Source of the DNA: Gammaproteobacteria bacterium
GTDB lineage: Bacteria; Pseudomonadota; Gammaproteobacteria; Ga0077536
DNA length: 54,831 nucleotides
NCBI GenBank assembly: GCA_016874535.1
Contig: VGUA01000008.1
Span: forward strand, 1 to 54,831
Reading direction: 5' to 3'
Shown: positions 46,044 to 53,942 of the stretch, in pieces
Numbering within the stretch: the first letter of the stretch is position 1
Layout: each line of letters begins with the position of its first letter
Notes under the pieces: generated by a model
What the model was told of the DNA's origin: nothing
Seen by the model: the letters and a program-made list of their open reading frames with translations, nothing else
Database searches by the model: none
Made by a program: the position numbers and the translations under genes

Positions 46044-47606
46044 ATGAACATGCCCGCGGCACCCAATGGTCCGAAGAAGCTCAGCCTGAAGGAAAACTAT
46101 GCGCTCCTGACGCGCGGGCTTGGCTGGGACACCAGTTATGAGGACATGGACAAGGCTTTCCCTCTGGATAAATTCGAGGGCATCCGGATCCATGACTGGG
46201 AGAAATGGGAGGATCCCTTCCGCCTGACGATGGACGCCTACTGGAAGTACCAGGGCGAGAAGGAGCGCAAGCTCTACGCCATCGTGGACGCCTTCCAGCA
46301 GAACAACGGCCAGTTCAATGTCGTTGACGCGCGCTACATCAACACCCTGAAGTTGTTCCTCACTGGCGTGTCGCCTTTGGAATACGCCGCGCACCGTGGC
46401 TTTGCGATGGCGGGACGGAACTTCCGCGGCACCAGCGCACGAATCGCGTGCCAGATGCAGGCCATAGACGAATTGCGCCACGCGCAGACACAGGCGCACA
46501 CGATCAGCCAGTACAACAAGTTCTTCAATGGGCTTCACGACCCGGGCCATATGCACGATCGGGTCTGGTATCTCTCGGTTCCGAAGTCCTACTTCGAGGA
46601 CGCGATGACCGCCGGTCCCTTCGAGTTCGTGACCGCGATCTCATTCTCCTTCGAGTATGTGCTGACGAACCTGCTCTTCATGCCATTCATGTCCGGCGCG
46701 GCCTACAACGGTGACATGGCCACGGTGACGTTCGGCTTTTCGGCACAGAGCGATGAGTCACGGCACATGACGTTGGGCCTCGAGGTGGTGAAATTCATCC
46801 TGGAACAGGACCCGGCCAATATCCCGATCGTCCAGCGCTGGCTGGACAAGTGGTTCTGGCGCGGCTACCGGCTGCTCGGTCTTGTCTCGATGATGATGGA
46901 CTACATGTTGCCGCGCCGGGTGATGAGCTGGGCGGAAGCCTGGGAGATGTATTTCGAACAGAACGGCGGCGCCCTGTTCAACGATCTGGCGCGCTATGGC
47001 ATCCGCATGCCGAAATACCACGACGTCGCATCAATGGAAAAACACCGTCTCTCGCATGAGGTATGGGGAATCTTTTACAACTACACGCATGCGGCCGCCT
47101 TTCACACCTGGGTGCCGGAGCAGGCCGAGATGGAATGGCTGGCGAGCAAATATCCGGAGACCTTCGATCGCCTCTACCGGCCGCGTCTTGAGTACTGGCG
47201 CGCCCAGCAGGAGCAGGGCAAACGTTTTTACAACCCGACCCTGCCGATGCTGTGCCAGACCTGCCAGATCCCCATGGGCTTCACCGAGCCGGACGACCCG
47301 ACGAAGATCTGCTACCGCGAGAGCGACTATCGGGACAACAAGTTCCATTTCTGCTCCGACGGCTGCAAGGACATCTTCGACAACGAGCCGGAAAAGTACG
47401 TCCAGTCGTGGCTGCCCGTGCACCAGATTTACCAGGGCAACTGTTTCCGTCCCGGTGTTGACCCTACCGCGCCCGGTTTCGATCCGCTGGCCGAGGTGCT
47501 GCTCTATTACGGCTACCACGTCGGTGAGGATGGCGGCGAATACCTGGATTCTCCCGACCGCCGCAACTGGGAACAGTGGACAGGCAAGCCTGCCGTGGCC
47601 ACCTGA
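46044..47606 (+). CDS. dmpN: Phenol hydroxylase alpha (catalytic diiron) subunit DmpN (P3)
   Basis: 520 residues. Both EXXH iron motifs are present: MQAIDELRHAQ with E143/H146 and SDESRHM with E238/H241. Other ligand and pocket segments are DARYINTLKLFLTGVSPLEYAAH and FVTAISFSFEYVLTNLLF. The C-terminal YHS-type domain carries cysteines in MLCQTCQIPMGFTEPDD and HFCSDGCKDIFDNEPEKYV. It hydroxylates phenol or methylphenols at the ortho position to catechols. The AGGGAACG-type ribosome site is good. Substrate range beyond phenol cannot be judged from sequence. Confidence 0.97.
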   Translation: MNMPAAPNGPKKLSLKENYALLTRGLGWDTSYEDMDKAFPLDKFEGIRIHDWEKWEDPFRLTMDAYWKYQGEKERKLYAIVDAFQQNNGQFNVVDARYINTLKLFLTGVSPLEYAAHRGFAMAGRNFRGTSARIACQMQAIDELRHAQTQAHTISQYNKFFNGLHDPGHMHDRVWYLSVPKSYFEDAMTAGPFEFVTAISFSFEYVLTNLLFMPFMSGAAYNGDMATVTFGFSAQSDESRHMTLGLEVVKFILEQDPANIPIVQRWLDKWFWRGYRLLGLVSMMMDYMLPRRVMSWAEAWEMYFEQNGGALFNDLARYGIRMPKYHDVASMEKHRLSHEVWGIFYNYTHAAAFHTWVPEQAEMEWLASKYPETFDRLYRPRLEYWRAQQEQGKRFYNPTLPMLCQTCQIPMGFTEPDDPTKICYRESDYRDNKFHFCSDGCKDIFDNEPEKYVQSWLPVHQIYQGNCFRPGVDPTAPGFDPLAEVLLYYGYHVGEDGGEYLDSPDRRNWEQWTGKPAVAT

Positions 47607-47623
47607 ACTGCCCAGAACCTGAC

Positions 47624-47986
47624 ATGAGCGTGAACGCGATTACCCCGGACTACACCGGAGAGATCAAGGACCGGGTCGAGAACTTCCACGGGCAGCAGCT
47701 CATTTACATCGGCTGGGAGGACCACCTGATGTATTGCGCGCCGTTGTGCATTCCGGTGCTGCCCAGCCTGCCGTTCGGAACCCTGCGCGATCAGATCATT
47801 CCCAAGCTCTACGAGCTGCACCCGGACATGGCCAAGGTCGACTGGAACGAGGTCGTGTGGTTGAGGTCGGGTCAGCCGTTCACCCCGGATCCGGAAAAAA
47901 GCCTTGTGGACAACGGGCTGGGCCACAAGGCGGTGATCCGGTTCCGTACCCCGGGCCTGACCGGCATCGGCGGATCCTGCAGCTGA
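47624..47986 (+). CDS. dmpO: Phenol hydroxylase gamma subunit DmpO (P4)
   Basis: 120 residues from ATG 47624; an earlier in-frame ATG (47576) lies inside dmpN. NFHGQQLIYIGWEDHLMYCAPLCIPV and LPFGTLRDQIIPKLYELHPDMAKVDWNEV are typical DmpO segments. It completes the hydroxylase hexamer. It is 17 bp after dmpN and 8 bp before dmpP. Confidence 0.94.
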   Translation: MSVNAITPDYTGEIKDRVENFHGQQLIYIGWEDHLMYCAPLCIPVLPSLPFGTLRDQIIPKLYELHPDMAKVDWNEVVWLRSGQPFTPDPEKSLVDNGLGHKAVIRFRTPGLTGIGGSCS

Positions 47987-47994
47987 CACCCCGT

Positions 47995-49056
47995 ATGAGC
48001 TACCGTCTGACAATCGAGCCGCTGGGCCAGACGGTCGAGGCCGAGGAGGGTCAGACCATGCTCGATGCCTGCCTGCGGGCGGGAGTCTGGCTACCGCATG
48101 CTTGTGGCCACGGATTGTGTGCCACTTGCAAGGTGCAGATCGTCGATGGGGAGATCGAAAATGGATCCGCCTCGCCGTTTGCGCTGATGGATTTCGAGCG
48201 GGACGAGGGCAGGGCGCTTGCCTGCTGCGCTACCTTGCAGTCGGATGTCACCATCGAGGCTGATATCGATGAGGATCCGGATGCGCGCCACGTTCCGGTT
48301 AGAGACTTTATTGGTGTCGTGACTGCGCACAGTGATCTCTCACCCACCATCAAGGGCATCACCCTCGAATTGGCTGAAGACTTCGACTTTCAGGCGGGTC
48401 AGTACATCCAGGTGCACATCCCCCATGATGAGGCTCCGCGCGCATTCTCACTGGCGAATCCGCCGGGCACCGGCCGGCGCATCGAACTCAATGTGCGGAG
48501 GGTGCCCGATGGAAAAGGAACAGCCTGGCTGCACGATGACGTGAAGGTGGGTGACCCGATCCGCTTTGCGGGACCGTTCGGCCGCTTCTTCGTGCGCACC
48601 TCGGATCCCAAACCGCTGATCTTCATCGCCGGAGGGTCGGGACTGTCCAGTCCGCGCTCCATGATTCTCGACTTGCTCCAGCGCGGTGAGACGCGTGTCA
48701 TCACGCTCATTCATGGCGCACGCAATCGCAGCGAACTGTACTACCGGGAAGAACTCGCGGCGCTGGCCACTGCATATTCGAACTTTCACTATGTGCCAGC
48801 CCTGAGTGAACCGTCGGAGGCCTGCGAATGGAGCGGCTTTTCCGGCCATGCGCACGAGGCCGCAGCCGCGCATTTTGGCGGTGACTTTCGCGAACATCGC
48901 GCCTACCTCTGCGGCCCTCCGCCGATGATAGAGGCCTGCATCCGGACCTTGATGCAAGGGCGTCTGTTCGAGCGGGACATCTTCACCGAAAAGTTCCTGA
49001 CCTCCGCGGATGCCGCACAGGGTGTGGCGCGCAGTCCGCTGTTCAGAACGCTCTGA
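47995..49056 (+). CDS. dmpP: Phenol hydroxylase reductase DmpP (P5)
   Basis: 353 residues from ATG 47995; the open frame before it overlaps dmpO. The plant-type [2Fe-2S] domain shows C37, C42, C45 and C77 in PHACGHGLCATCK and ALACCATLQ. The FAD domain has RAFSLANPPG, and the NAD domain has IFIAGGSGLSSPRSMI and YLCGPPPMIEACI. It passes electrons from NADH through FAD and the cluster to DmpN. The layout matches DmpP in size and domain order. Confidence 0.96.
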   Translation: MSYRLTIEPLGQTVEAEEGQTMLDACLRAGVWLPHACGHGLCATCKVQIVDGEIENGSASPFALMDFERDEGRALACCATLQSDVTIEADIDEDPDARHVPVRDFIGVVTAHSDLSPTIKGITLELAEDFDFQAGQYIQVHIPHDEAPRAFSLANPPGTGRRIELNVRRVPDGKGTAWLHDDVKVGDPIRFAGPFGRFFVRTSDPKPLIFIAGGSGLSSPRSMILDLLQRGETRVITLIHGARNRSELYYREELAALATAYSNFHYVPALSEPSEACEWSGFSGHAHEAAAAHFGGDFREHRAYLCGPPPMIEACIRTLMQGRLFERDIFTEKFLTSADAAQGVARSPLFRTL

Positions 49057-49077
49057 TTTCCACGGCCAGGGAGCAGA

Positions 49078-49161
49078 ATGATGAGGCGTTTTCCTGCCTG
49101 CACATGGCTGACTCACGGGGCGCTGTCCGGGCTCCCCATTCACAACTGCAAAGAGGACTGA
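49078..49161 (+). CDS. Possible 27-residue ORF between dmpP and dmpB
   Basis: ATGATG at 49078 follows GGGAG with good spacing and opens a frame ending TGA at 49161, four bases before the dmpB ATG. The product (MMRRFPACTWLTHGALSGLP, then seven more residues) has no recognisable family and is unlike DmpQ ferredoxin, which normally occupies this place. It could be a leader ORF coupled to dmpB, or chance. Confidence 0.2.
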   Translation: MMRRFPACTWLTHGALSGLPIHNCKED

Positions 49162-49164
49162 ATC

Positions 49165-50097
49165 ATGGCACTCACAGGCGTCTTGCGACCGGGTCACGTT
49201 GCATTGCGGGTAATGGATCTGCCAGCTGCGGTTACCCACTACACCGAGGTGCTCGGACTCAGGGAAGTGGGACGTGATGCCTCAGGCCGGGTCTATCTCA
49301 AGGCCTGGGACGAGGCTGATCACCACAGCGTGGTCCTGCGCGAGACCACGGAAGCCGGCATGGACTACATGGGCTGGCGGGTTGATAGCGATGCCACTCT
49401 GGACCGCTTTGCCGGCGAGCTCGAGCGTTCGGGGCTCGCCTCGGAAACCTCATGGATCGCGGCTGGCGAACACCTTGCCACCGGCAGGCGCTTTCGCTTC
49501 ACCATCCCGACCGGCCACGCCATGGAGCTCTATGCGCACAAGGAAATAACCGGCTGTGCGACCGGCTACCTCAATCCGGAGCCCTGGCCCGACGGTTTGC
49601 AGGGCATGGCGCCCTCGCGCTTCGACCACTGCCTGCTCTATGGCGATGATCTCGACGGCACGGTGCGCCTGTTCACCGAAATCCTCGGCTTCGGACTGAC
49701 CGAGCAGGTGGTGGCCGGCCCTGACAAACTCCAGATTGCGGCGTTCCTGTCCTGCTCAAACAAGGCGCATGATGTGGCGTTCATCCGCCAGCCGATGAAG
49801 AACAAGTTTCACCATGCGTCTTTCCAGCTCGACAGCTGGCATGAGGTGCTGCGGGCGGCGGACATCATCTCCAAGAAAAAGGTGTCGCTGGATCTTGGAC
49901 CGACGCGCCACGGCATCACACGCGGGGAAACCATCTATTTCTTCGATCCAAGCGGGAACCGCAATGAAGTGTTCTCCGGCGGCTACATCTATTACCCCGA
50001 CAAGCCGACCATCACCTGGACCGACGATCAGCTCGGCCCGGCCATTTTTTACCACGACCGCAAAGTGAACGATGCCTTTCTTTCCGTCGTGACCTGA
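49165..50097 (+). CDS. dmpB: Catechol 2,3-dioxygenase (extradiol)
   Basis: 310 residues, a two-domain vicinal-oxygen-chelate enzyme, starting [20 protein letters not shown]. The iron ligands are visible: H155 in [12 protein letters not shown], a His in KFHHASFQL (H216/H217), and E268 in [35 protein letters not shown] is the classic signature region, with the conserved His and Tyr. It opens the catechol ring next to the hydroxyls to give 2-hydroxymuconic semialdehyde. An AAGAGGA ribosome site precedes it. Confidence 0.97.
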   Translation: MALTGVLRPGHVALRVMDLPAAVTHYTEVLGLREVGRDASGRVYLKAWDEADHHSVVLRETTEAGMDYMGWRVDSDATLDRFAGELERSGLASETSWIAAGEHLATGRRFRFTIPTGHAMELYAHKEITGCATGYLNPEPWPDGLQGMAPSRFDHCLLYGDDLDGTVRLFTEILGFGLTEQVVAGPDKLQIAAFLSCSNKAHDVAFIRQPMKNKFHHASFQLDSWHEVLRAADIISKKKVSLDLGPTRHGITRGETIYFFDPSGNRNEVFSGGYIYYPDKPTITWTDDQLGPAIFYHDRKVNDAFLSVVT

Positions 50098-50178
50098 ACG
50101 CAGTTACGGGCGCGGCGGGAAATCCGTGCGGCATTTCCTCAGTCGCACGCAGGCAGAATCGAACCAGAGAGTGCAGCA

Positions 50179-51654
50179 ATGACCAGCGAACAGCGTGAAT
50201 TCAAGCATTTCATCAATGGGCTGTTCGTTGGCTCAGCAAGCGGTCGAAGCTTCGACAACGTGAACCCGGTGGACGGAACAGTCATTGGCCGCATTCATGA
50301 GGCGGGCCGGGCGGAAGTCGATGCGGCCGTCGCGGCGGCGCGGGCTGCATTACGCGGGCCATGGGGTCGCATGACGGTGCAGCAGCGCACCGAGCTCCTG
50401 TACAAGGTGGCCGACGAAATCACTCGTCGCTTCGATGACTTCCTGGCCGCCGAAGTGGCGGATACCGGCAAGCCGGTGAGCCTCGCGTCACACATCGACA
50501 TTCCACGCGGCGCGGCGAACTTCAAGGTGTTCGCGGACGTGATCAAGAACGTGCCGACCGAAACCTTTGAGATGGCAACCCCGGATGGCGGCGAGGCACT
50601 GAATTACGCGCTGAGGGTGCCGCGCGGGGTGATAGGTGTCATCTGCCCGTGGAATCTGCCGCTGCTGTTGATGACCTGGAAGGTCGGACCGGCACTTGCC
50701 AGTGGCAACACCGTGGTGGTCAAGCCGTCCGAGGAAACTCCGGCCACGGCCACCCTGCTGGGTGAGGTGATGAATGCTGTGGGTGTACCACCCGGCGTCT
50801 ACAACGTGGTGCACGGCTTGGGCCCGGATTCCGCCGGGGCCTTTCTCACCGCCCATCCGGATGTGGATGGCATCACCTTCACCGGCGAGACGCGTACGGG
50901 TGAGGCGATCATGGCGGCGGCTGCCAAGGGCTTGCGCCCGGTGTCCTTCGAGCTCGGCGGCAAGAACGCAGGCTTGGTGTTCGCGGACGCCGATTTTGAT
51001 GCCGCGGTGGATGGGGTCTCGCGCGCCGCCTTCGCCAACTGCGGTCAGGTGTGCCTGGGCACTGAACGCGTGTACGTGGAGCGTCCCATCTTCGACAAAT
51101 TCGTCGCGGCACTTAAAGCCAGGGCCGAGAACCTCAAGCCCGGTGCGCCGCAGGAGGCGGGGACAGGAATCGGTCCGTTGATCTCGCAGGAGCACCGGCG
51201 AAAGGTGCTCTCGTATTACGACAAGGCCCGCGCCGAGGGCGCAAAGGTGGTGACCGGTGGTGGTGTGCCCGACATGCCAGAGGCGCTCCAGGCCGGTTCA
51301 TGGATTCAGCCCACCATTTGGACCGGGCTGCCGGAAACGGCGAGTGTGGTGCGCGAAGAGATCTTTGGCCCCTGCTGCCACATCGCACCCTTCGACACCG
51401 AAGACGAAGTGATTCGTCTCGCCAACGATACTCCGTACGGTCTCTGCACCACCCTGTGGACCCGTGATCTCGGACGTGCGCACCGGGTGGCCCGACAGAT
51501 CGAAGTGGGGCTGTGCTGGATCAACAGCTGGTTCCTGCGCGACCTGCGCACGGCCTTCGGCGGCAGCAAGCAGAGCGGCATCGGCCGCGAGGGGGGTGTG
51601 CACTCGCTGGAGTTCTACACCGAGCTGCGCAACGTCTGCATCAAATATCTCTGA
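50179..51654 (+). CDS. dmpC: 2-Hydroxymuconic semialdehyde dehydrogenase
   Basis: 491 residues of the NAD-dependent aldehyde dehydrogenase superfamily. The catalytic cysteine is C292 in NCGQVCLGTERVYVE, and the general-base Glu258 is in SFELGGKNAGLVF. ICPWNLPLLLMTWKVGPAL and EIFGPCCHIAPF mark the cofactor and C-terminal regions. It oxidises the ring-cleavage aldehyde to 4-oxalocrotonate (2-hydroxymuconate), the start of the oxalocrotonate branch. The branch is consistent with dmpH and dmpI lying next to it. Confidence 0.94.
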   Translation: MTSEQREFKHFINGLFVGSASGRSFDNVNPVDGTVIGRIHEAGRAEVDAAVAAARAALRGPWGRMTVQQRTELLYKVADEITRRFDDFLAAEVADTGKPVSLASHIDIPRGAANFKVFADVIKNVPTETFEMATPDGGEALNYALRVPRGVIGVICPWNLPLLLMTWKVGPALASGNTVVVKPSEETPATATLLGEVMNAVGVPPGVYNVVHGLGPDSAGAFLTAHPDVDGITFTGETRTGEAIMAAAAKGLRPVSFELGGKNAGLVFADADFDAAVDGVSRAAFANCGQVCLGTERVYVERPIFDKFVAALKARAENLKPGAPQEAGTGIGPLISQEHRRKVLSYYDKARAEGAKVVTGGGVPDMPEALQAGSWIQPTIWTGLPETASVVREEIFGPCCHIAPFDTEDEVIRLANDTPYGLCTTLWTRDLGRAHRVARQIEVGLCWINSWFLRDLRTAFGGSKQSGIGREGGVHSLEFYTELRNVCIKYL

Positions 51655-51667
51655 GACAGGAACCGCC

Positions 51668-52459
51668 ATGGCCATGCAGCCCGAGATCATCCGGCAACTC
51701 GCCACCCACCTCGACGCTGCGGAATGCGATGCCCGCGAAGTGGTGAAGATTACCGATGCCCACCCCTCGTTGACGCTTGAAGATGCCTATGCGGTGCAGG
51801 AGGAGATCCGGAACCTCAAGCAGGCCCGTGGCCAGTCCGTGGTAGGTCTCAAGGCCGGTCTCACCTCACCGGCCAAGATGCGCCAGATGGGTGTCGAGGT
51901 CCCGGTGTTCGGCATCCTGTTCGATTACATGCAGGTGGCTGACGGGGGCGACATCCGGATGGAAAGCTTGATTCACCCGAAGGTCGAGGCGGAGATTGCT
52001 TTCGTGCTGAAGCACGCACTGCGTGGCCCGGGCTGCACGGGCGAAGCCGTGCTTGCCGCCACCAGCCATGTGGTGCCGGCCGCGGAAATCATCGATTCCC
52101 GCTACGAGAACTTCCGCTTCGATCTGGCGAGTGTGGTTGCCGACAACACTTCCGCATCGAGATTCGTGATCGGCTGCGAGAGGCACCCGGCCACGGGTCT
52201 TGATCTCGCAGGCTTGCGAATTGAAATGCGCAAAAACGGTGAAGTGGTCGCTGCGGCAACGGGCGCCGCCGTTCTGGGACACCCGGCTGAAGCGGTGGCC
52301 GCCCTCGCGAACCACCTTGCAACGCGCGGACAGGAGATTCCGGCCGGGGCATGCATCATGAGCGGTGGTGCCACTGAAGCCGTGCCAGTGGTGAGCGGAG
52401 ACGTGATCGAGGTGCGCGTCGAGGGTCTGGGTCAGGTGACCCTGCACGTCCTCGACTGA
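51668..52459 (+). CDS. dmpH: 4-Oxalocrotonate decarboxylase
   Basis: 263 residues from ATG 51668; the open frame upstream overlaps dmp[86 protein letters not shown] and [28 protein letters not shown] closely follow the DmpH/XylI pattern. The related hydratase DmpE/XylJ shares this fold, but these stretches favour the decarboxylase. It converts 2-oxo-3-hexenedioate to 2-hydroxypenta-2,4-dienoate with Mg2+. In known systems it forms a complex with the hydratase, which is not in this window. Confidence 0.9.
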   Translation: MAMQPEIIRQLATHLDAAECDAREVVKITDAHPSLTLEDAYAVQEEIRNLKQARGQSVVGLKAGLTSPAKMRQMGVEVPVFGILFDYMQVADGGDIRMESLIHPKVEAEIAFVLKHALRGPGCTGEAVLAATSHVVPAAEIIDSRYENFRFDLASVVADNTSASRFVIGCERHPATGLDLAGLRIEMRKNGEVVAAATGAAVLGHPAEAVAALANHLATRGQEIPAGACIMSGGATEAVPVVSGDVIEVRVEGLGQVTLHVLD

Positions 52460-52529
52460 ATAGAGGCTGGCAGCGTCCCGGTTCAGCGCGTTCCAGCCAG
52501 TCCATCCAAAGCAACGAGGGGAGCCCTCC

Positions 52530-52721
52530 ATGCCACTTGTCCAGATCCATATGCTCGAAGGGCGCAGTGCAGAGCAGAAACGCGCCTTGATCGAAAAAGT
52601 CACCGAAGCAGTCTGTGCCTCGGTGGCCGCGCCCAAGGAGGCCGTGCGGGTGCTGATTACCGAGGTGCCGAAATCCCACTGGGGGATAGGCGGCGTGAGT
52701 GCCCAAGAGTTGGGGCGATAG
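52530..52721 (+). CDS. dmpI: 4-Oxalocrotonate tautomerase
   Basis: 63 residues, the family's typical small size. After Met removal, Pro1 (MPLVQIHMLEGRSAEQKRAL) is the catalytic base. Arginines at about 11 and 39 of the mature chain (GRSAEQKRAL and AVRVLITEV) and the tryptophan in KSHWGIGG match known active-site positions. It isomerises 2-hydroxymuconate to 2-oxo-3-hexenedioate, the substrate of DmpH. It is the last gene of the dmp run, 70 bp after dmpH, and follows GAGGGGAG. Confidence 0.95.
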   Translation: MPLVQIHMLEGRSAEQKRALIEKVTEAVCASVAAPKEAVRVLITEVPKSHWGIGGVSAQELGR

Positions 52722-52774
52722 CGACAGACGGGTAGTCCCTCTCGCCCTGGCGGGATTGTCTTCCGGCGAGCGTC

Positions 52775-53917
52775 CTACGCCGCCGCGCGTTCGGCAAATC
52801 GCGGGATCACCCTCTCGGCAAAGAGGCCCAGCGAATCGCAGACCTGCGAGGCAGGATGCAACCCTTGCGGAATGATGAGGAAGCATTCCTGGGGATTGAA
52901 GCGCTTGGCCGCCGCCTCGATCTTGCGGCTGATGGTATCGGGGCTACCCACCAGCAATTCGGGGAAGGGGTTGCCGAAGGGAATGGACCAGCGCTCCCAG
53001 AACCACTTGAAGTCCTCGAATTGCTTTTGGGCTGCGGCGTCCGTCGGCGCACACACCATCAGGCCACCCCAGGCGACTTGCGAGCCGGGCGGGTTGTCAT
53101 GGCCCCAGCGCAGGGCTTCCTCCCGGTAGCGGGCCCACAGCATTTCGCAGAAATCGAGATTGCCGCTCATCACGATAGGACGTCCGTTGTGGCGGGCCCA
53201 GAAAAGCGCTGTGCGCACCGAGGCACCGAAACCGCCGTAGAGCTGTGGCCTGGGGTGTTGCAGGGGGCGGGGCGCAATCCCGATCTCCGAGATGGTCATG
53301 TCCTCTGCCACACCCTGTCCGAACTCGGTGTACACGGAATGGGGATGCGGGTTCTTCATGCCGATCGCAGGGAACTGCCAGAAATCTCCCCGATGGGAAA
53401 AGGTCGGCTGTGTCAGGGCCTTCAGCACGATTTCGACGTACTCGGCAAAATGCGCGCGGTTGCGGAGATCATCGGCAGAGTCCTTGTTCCAGGGCCCCAC
53501 GGCAGCAAACGAGGGCTGTACCTTGAAATTCTCCACCCAGCGATACTGGTAGCCGCGCACGAGGCCAAATGCGAAGCGTCCGCGCAGCATGTGATCGAGC
53601 GTGGCTACCGTCTCCGCCGCCCGCAGTGGATTGTGGGTGGTCGAAACCCAGCCGCAGGAAATTACCTTTAGTCGCCGCGTGTGCTGGCCGAGATACATGG
53701 CCATGGCCGCCAGATCGTTGGATGCCTCGCACCCCTCGATTTGCAGATGATGCTCGGGGTGGCCGAATCCCGCGAATCCGGCATCGTCCGCGAAGGCAAC
53801 GATCTGTGCGACCTCATCCAGCATGCGCTGGTAATACTCGCCCTTGAGTCCCGCGAGGCCAGCTTCCAGTTCGGGACGCCGGCCCAGGGTGAAATAGGCA
53901 AAGAGATTGAAATCCAC
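52775..53917 (-). CDS. LLM-class flavin-dependent monooxygenase (luciferase-like)
   Basis: 380 residues from GTG 53917, chosen because GGGAGG lies nine bases upstream; the frame is open to 54007 but overlaps the next gene, and the valine codon three before is GTA. It starts with VDFNLFAYFTLGRRPELEAG and shows the bacterial-luciferase-like TIM barrel: FADDAGFAGFGHPEHHLQIEG, LKVISCGWVSTTHNPLRAAETVATLDHMLRGRFAFGLVRGYQ, and LVGSPDTISRKIEAAAKRF. Such enzymes use FMNH2 from a separate reductase. The substrate is unknown. It lies 25 bp after a flavin monooxygenase gene on the same strand. Confidence 0.9.
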   Translation of the reverse strand: MDFNLFAYFTLGRRPELEAGLAGLKGEYYQRMLDEVAQIVAFADDAGFAGFGHPEHHLQIEGCEASNDLAAMAMYLGQHTRRLKVISCGWVSTTHNPLRAAETVATLDHMLRGRFAFGLVRGYQYRWVENFKVQPSFAAVGPWNKDSADDLRNRAHFAEYVEIVLKALTQPTFSHRGDFWQFPAIGMKNPHPHSVYTEFGQGVAEDMTISEIGIAPRPLQHPRPQLYGGFGASVRTALFWARHNGRPIVMSGNLDFCEMLWARYREEALRWGHDNPPGSQVAWGGLMVCAPTDAAAQKQFEDFKWFWERWSIPFGNPFPELLVGSPDTISRKIEAAAKRFNPQECFLIIPQGLHPASQVCDSLGLFAERVIPRFAERAAA

Positions 53918-53942
53918 CTTGGATACCCTCCCTTGACCGGGC

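Noticed and set aside
52465-52498. GGCTGG/CCAGCC inverted repeat between dmpH and dmpI
   Set aside because: Six pairs with a 22-base loop and no T-run are too weak to call a terminator or attenuator.
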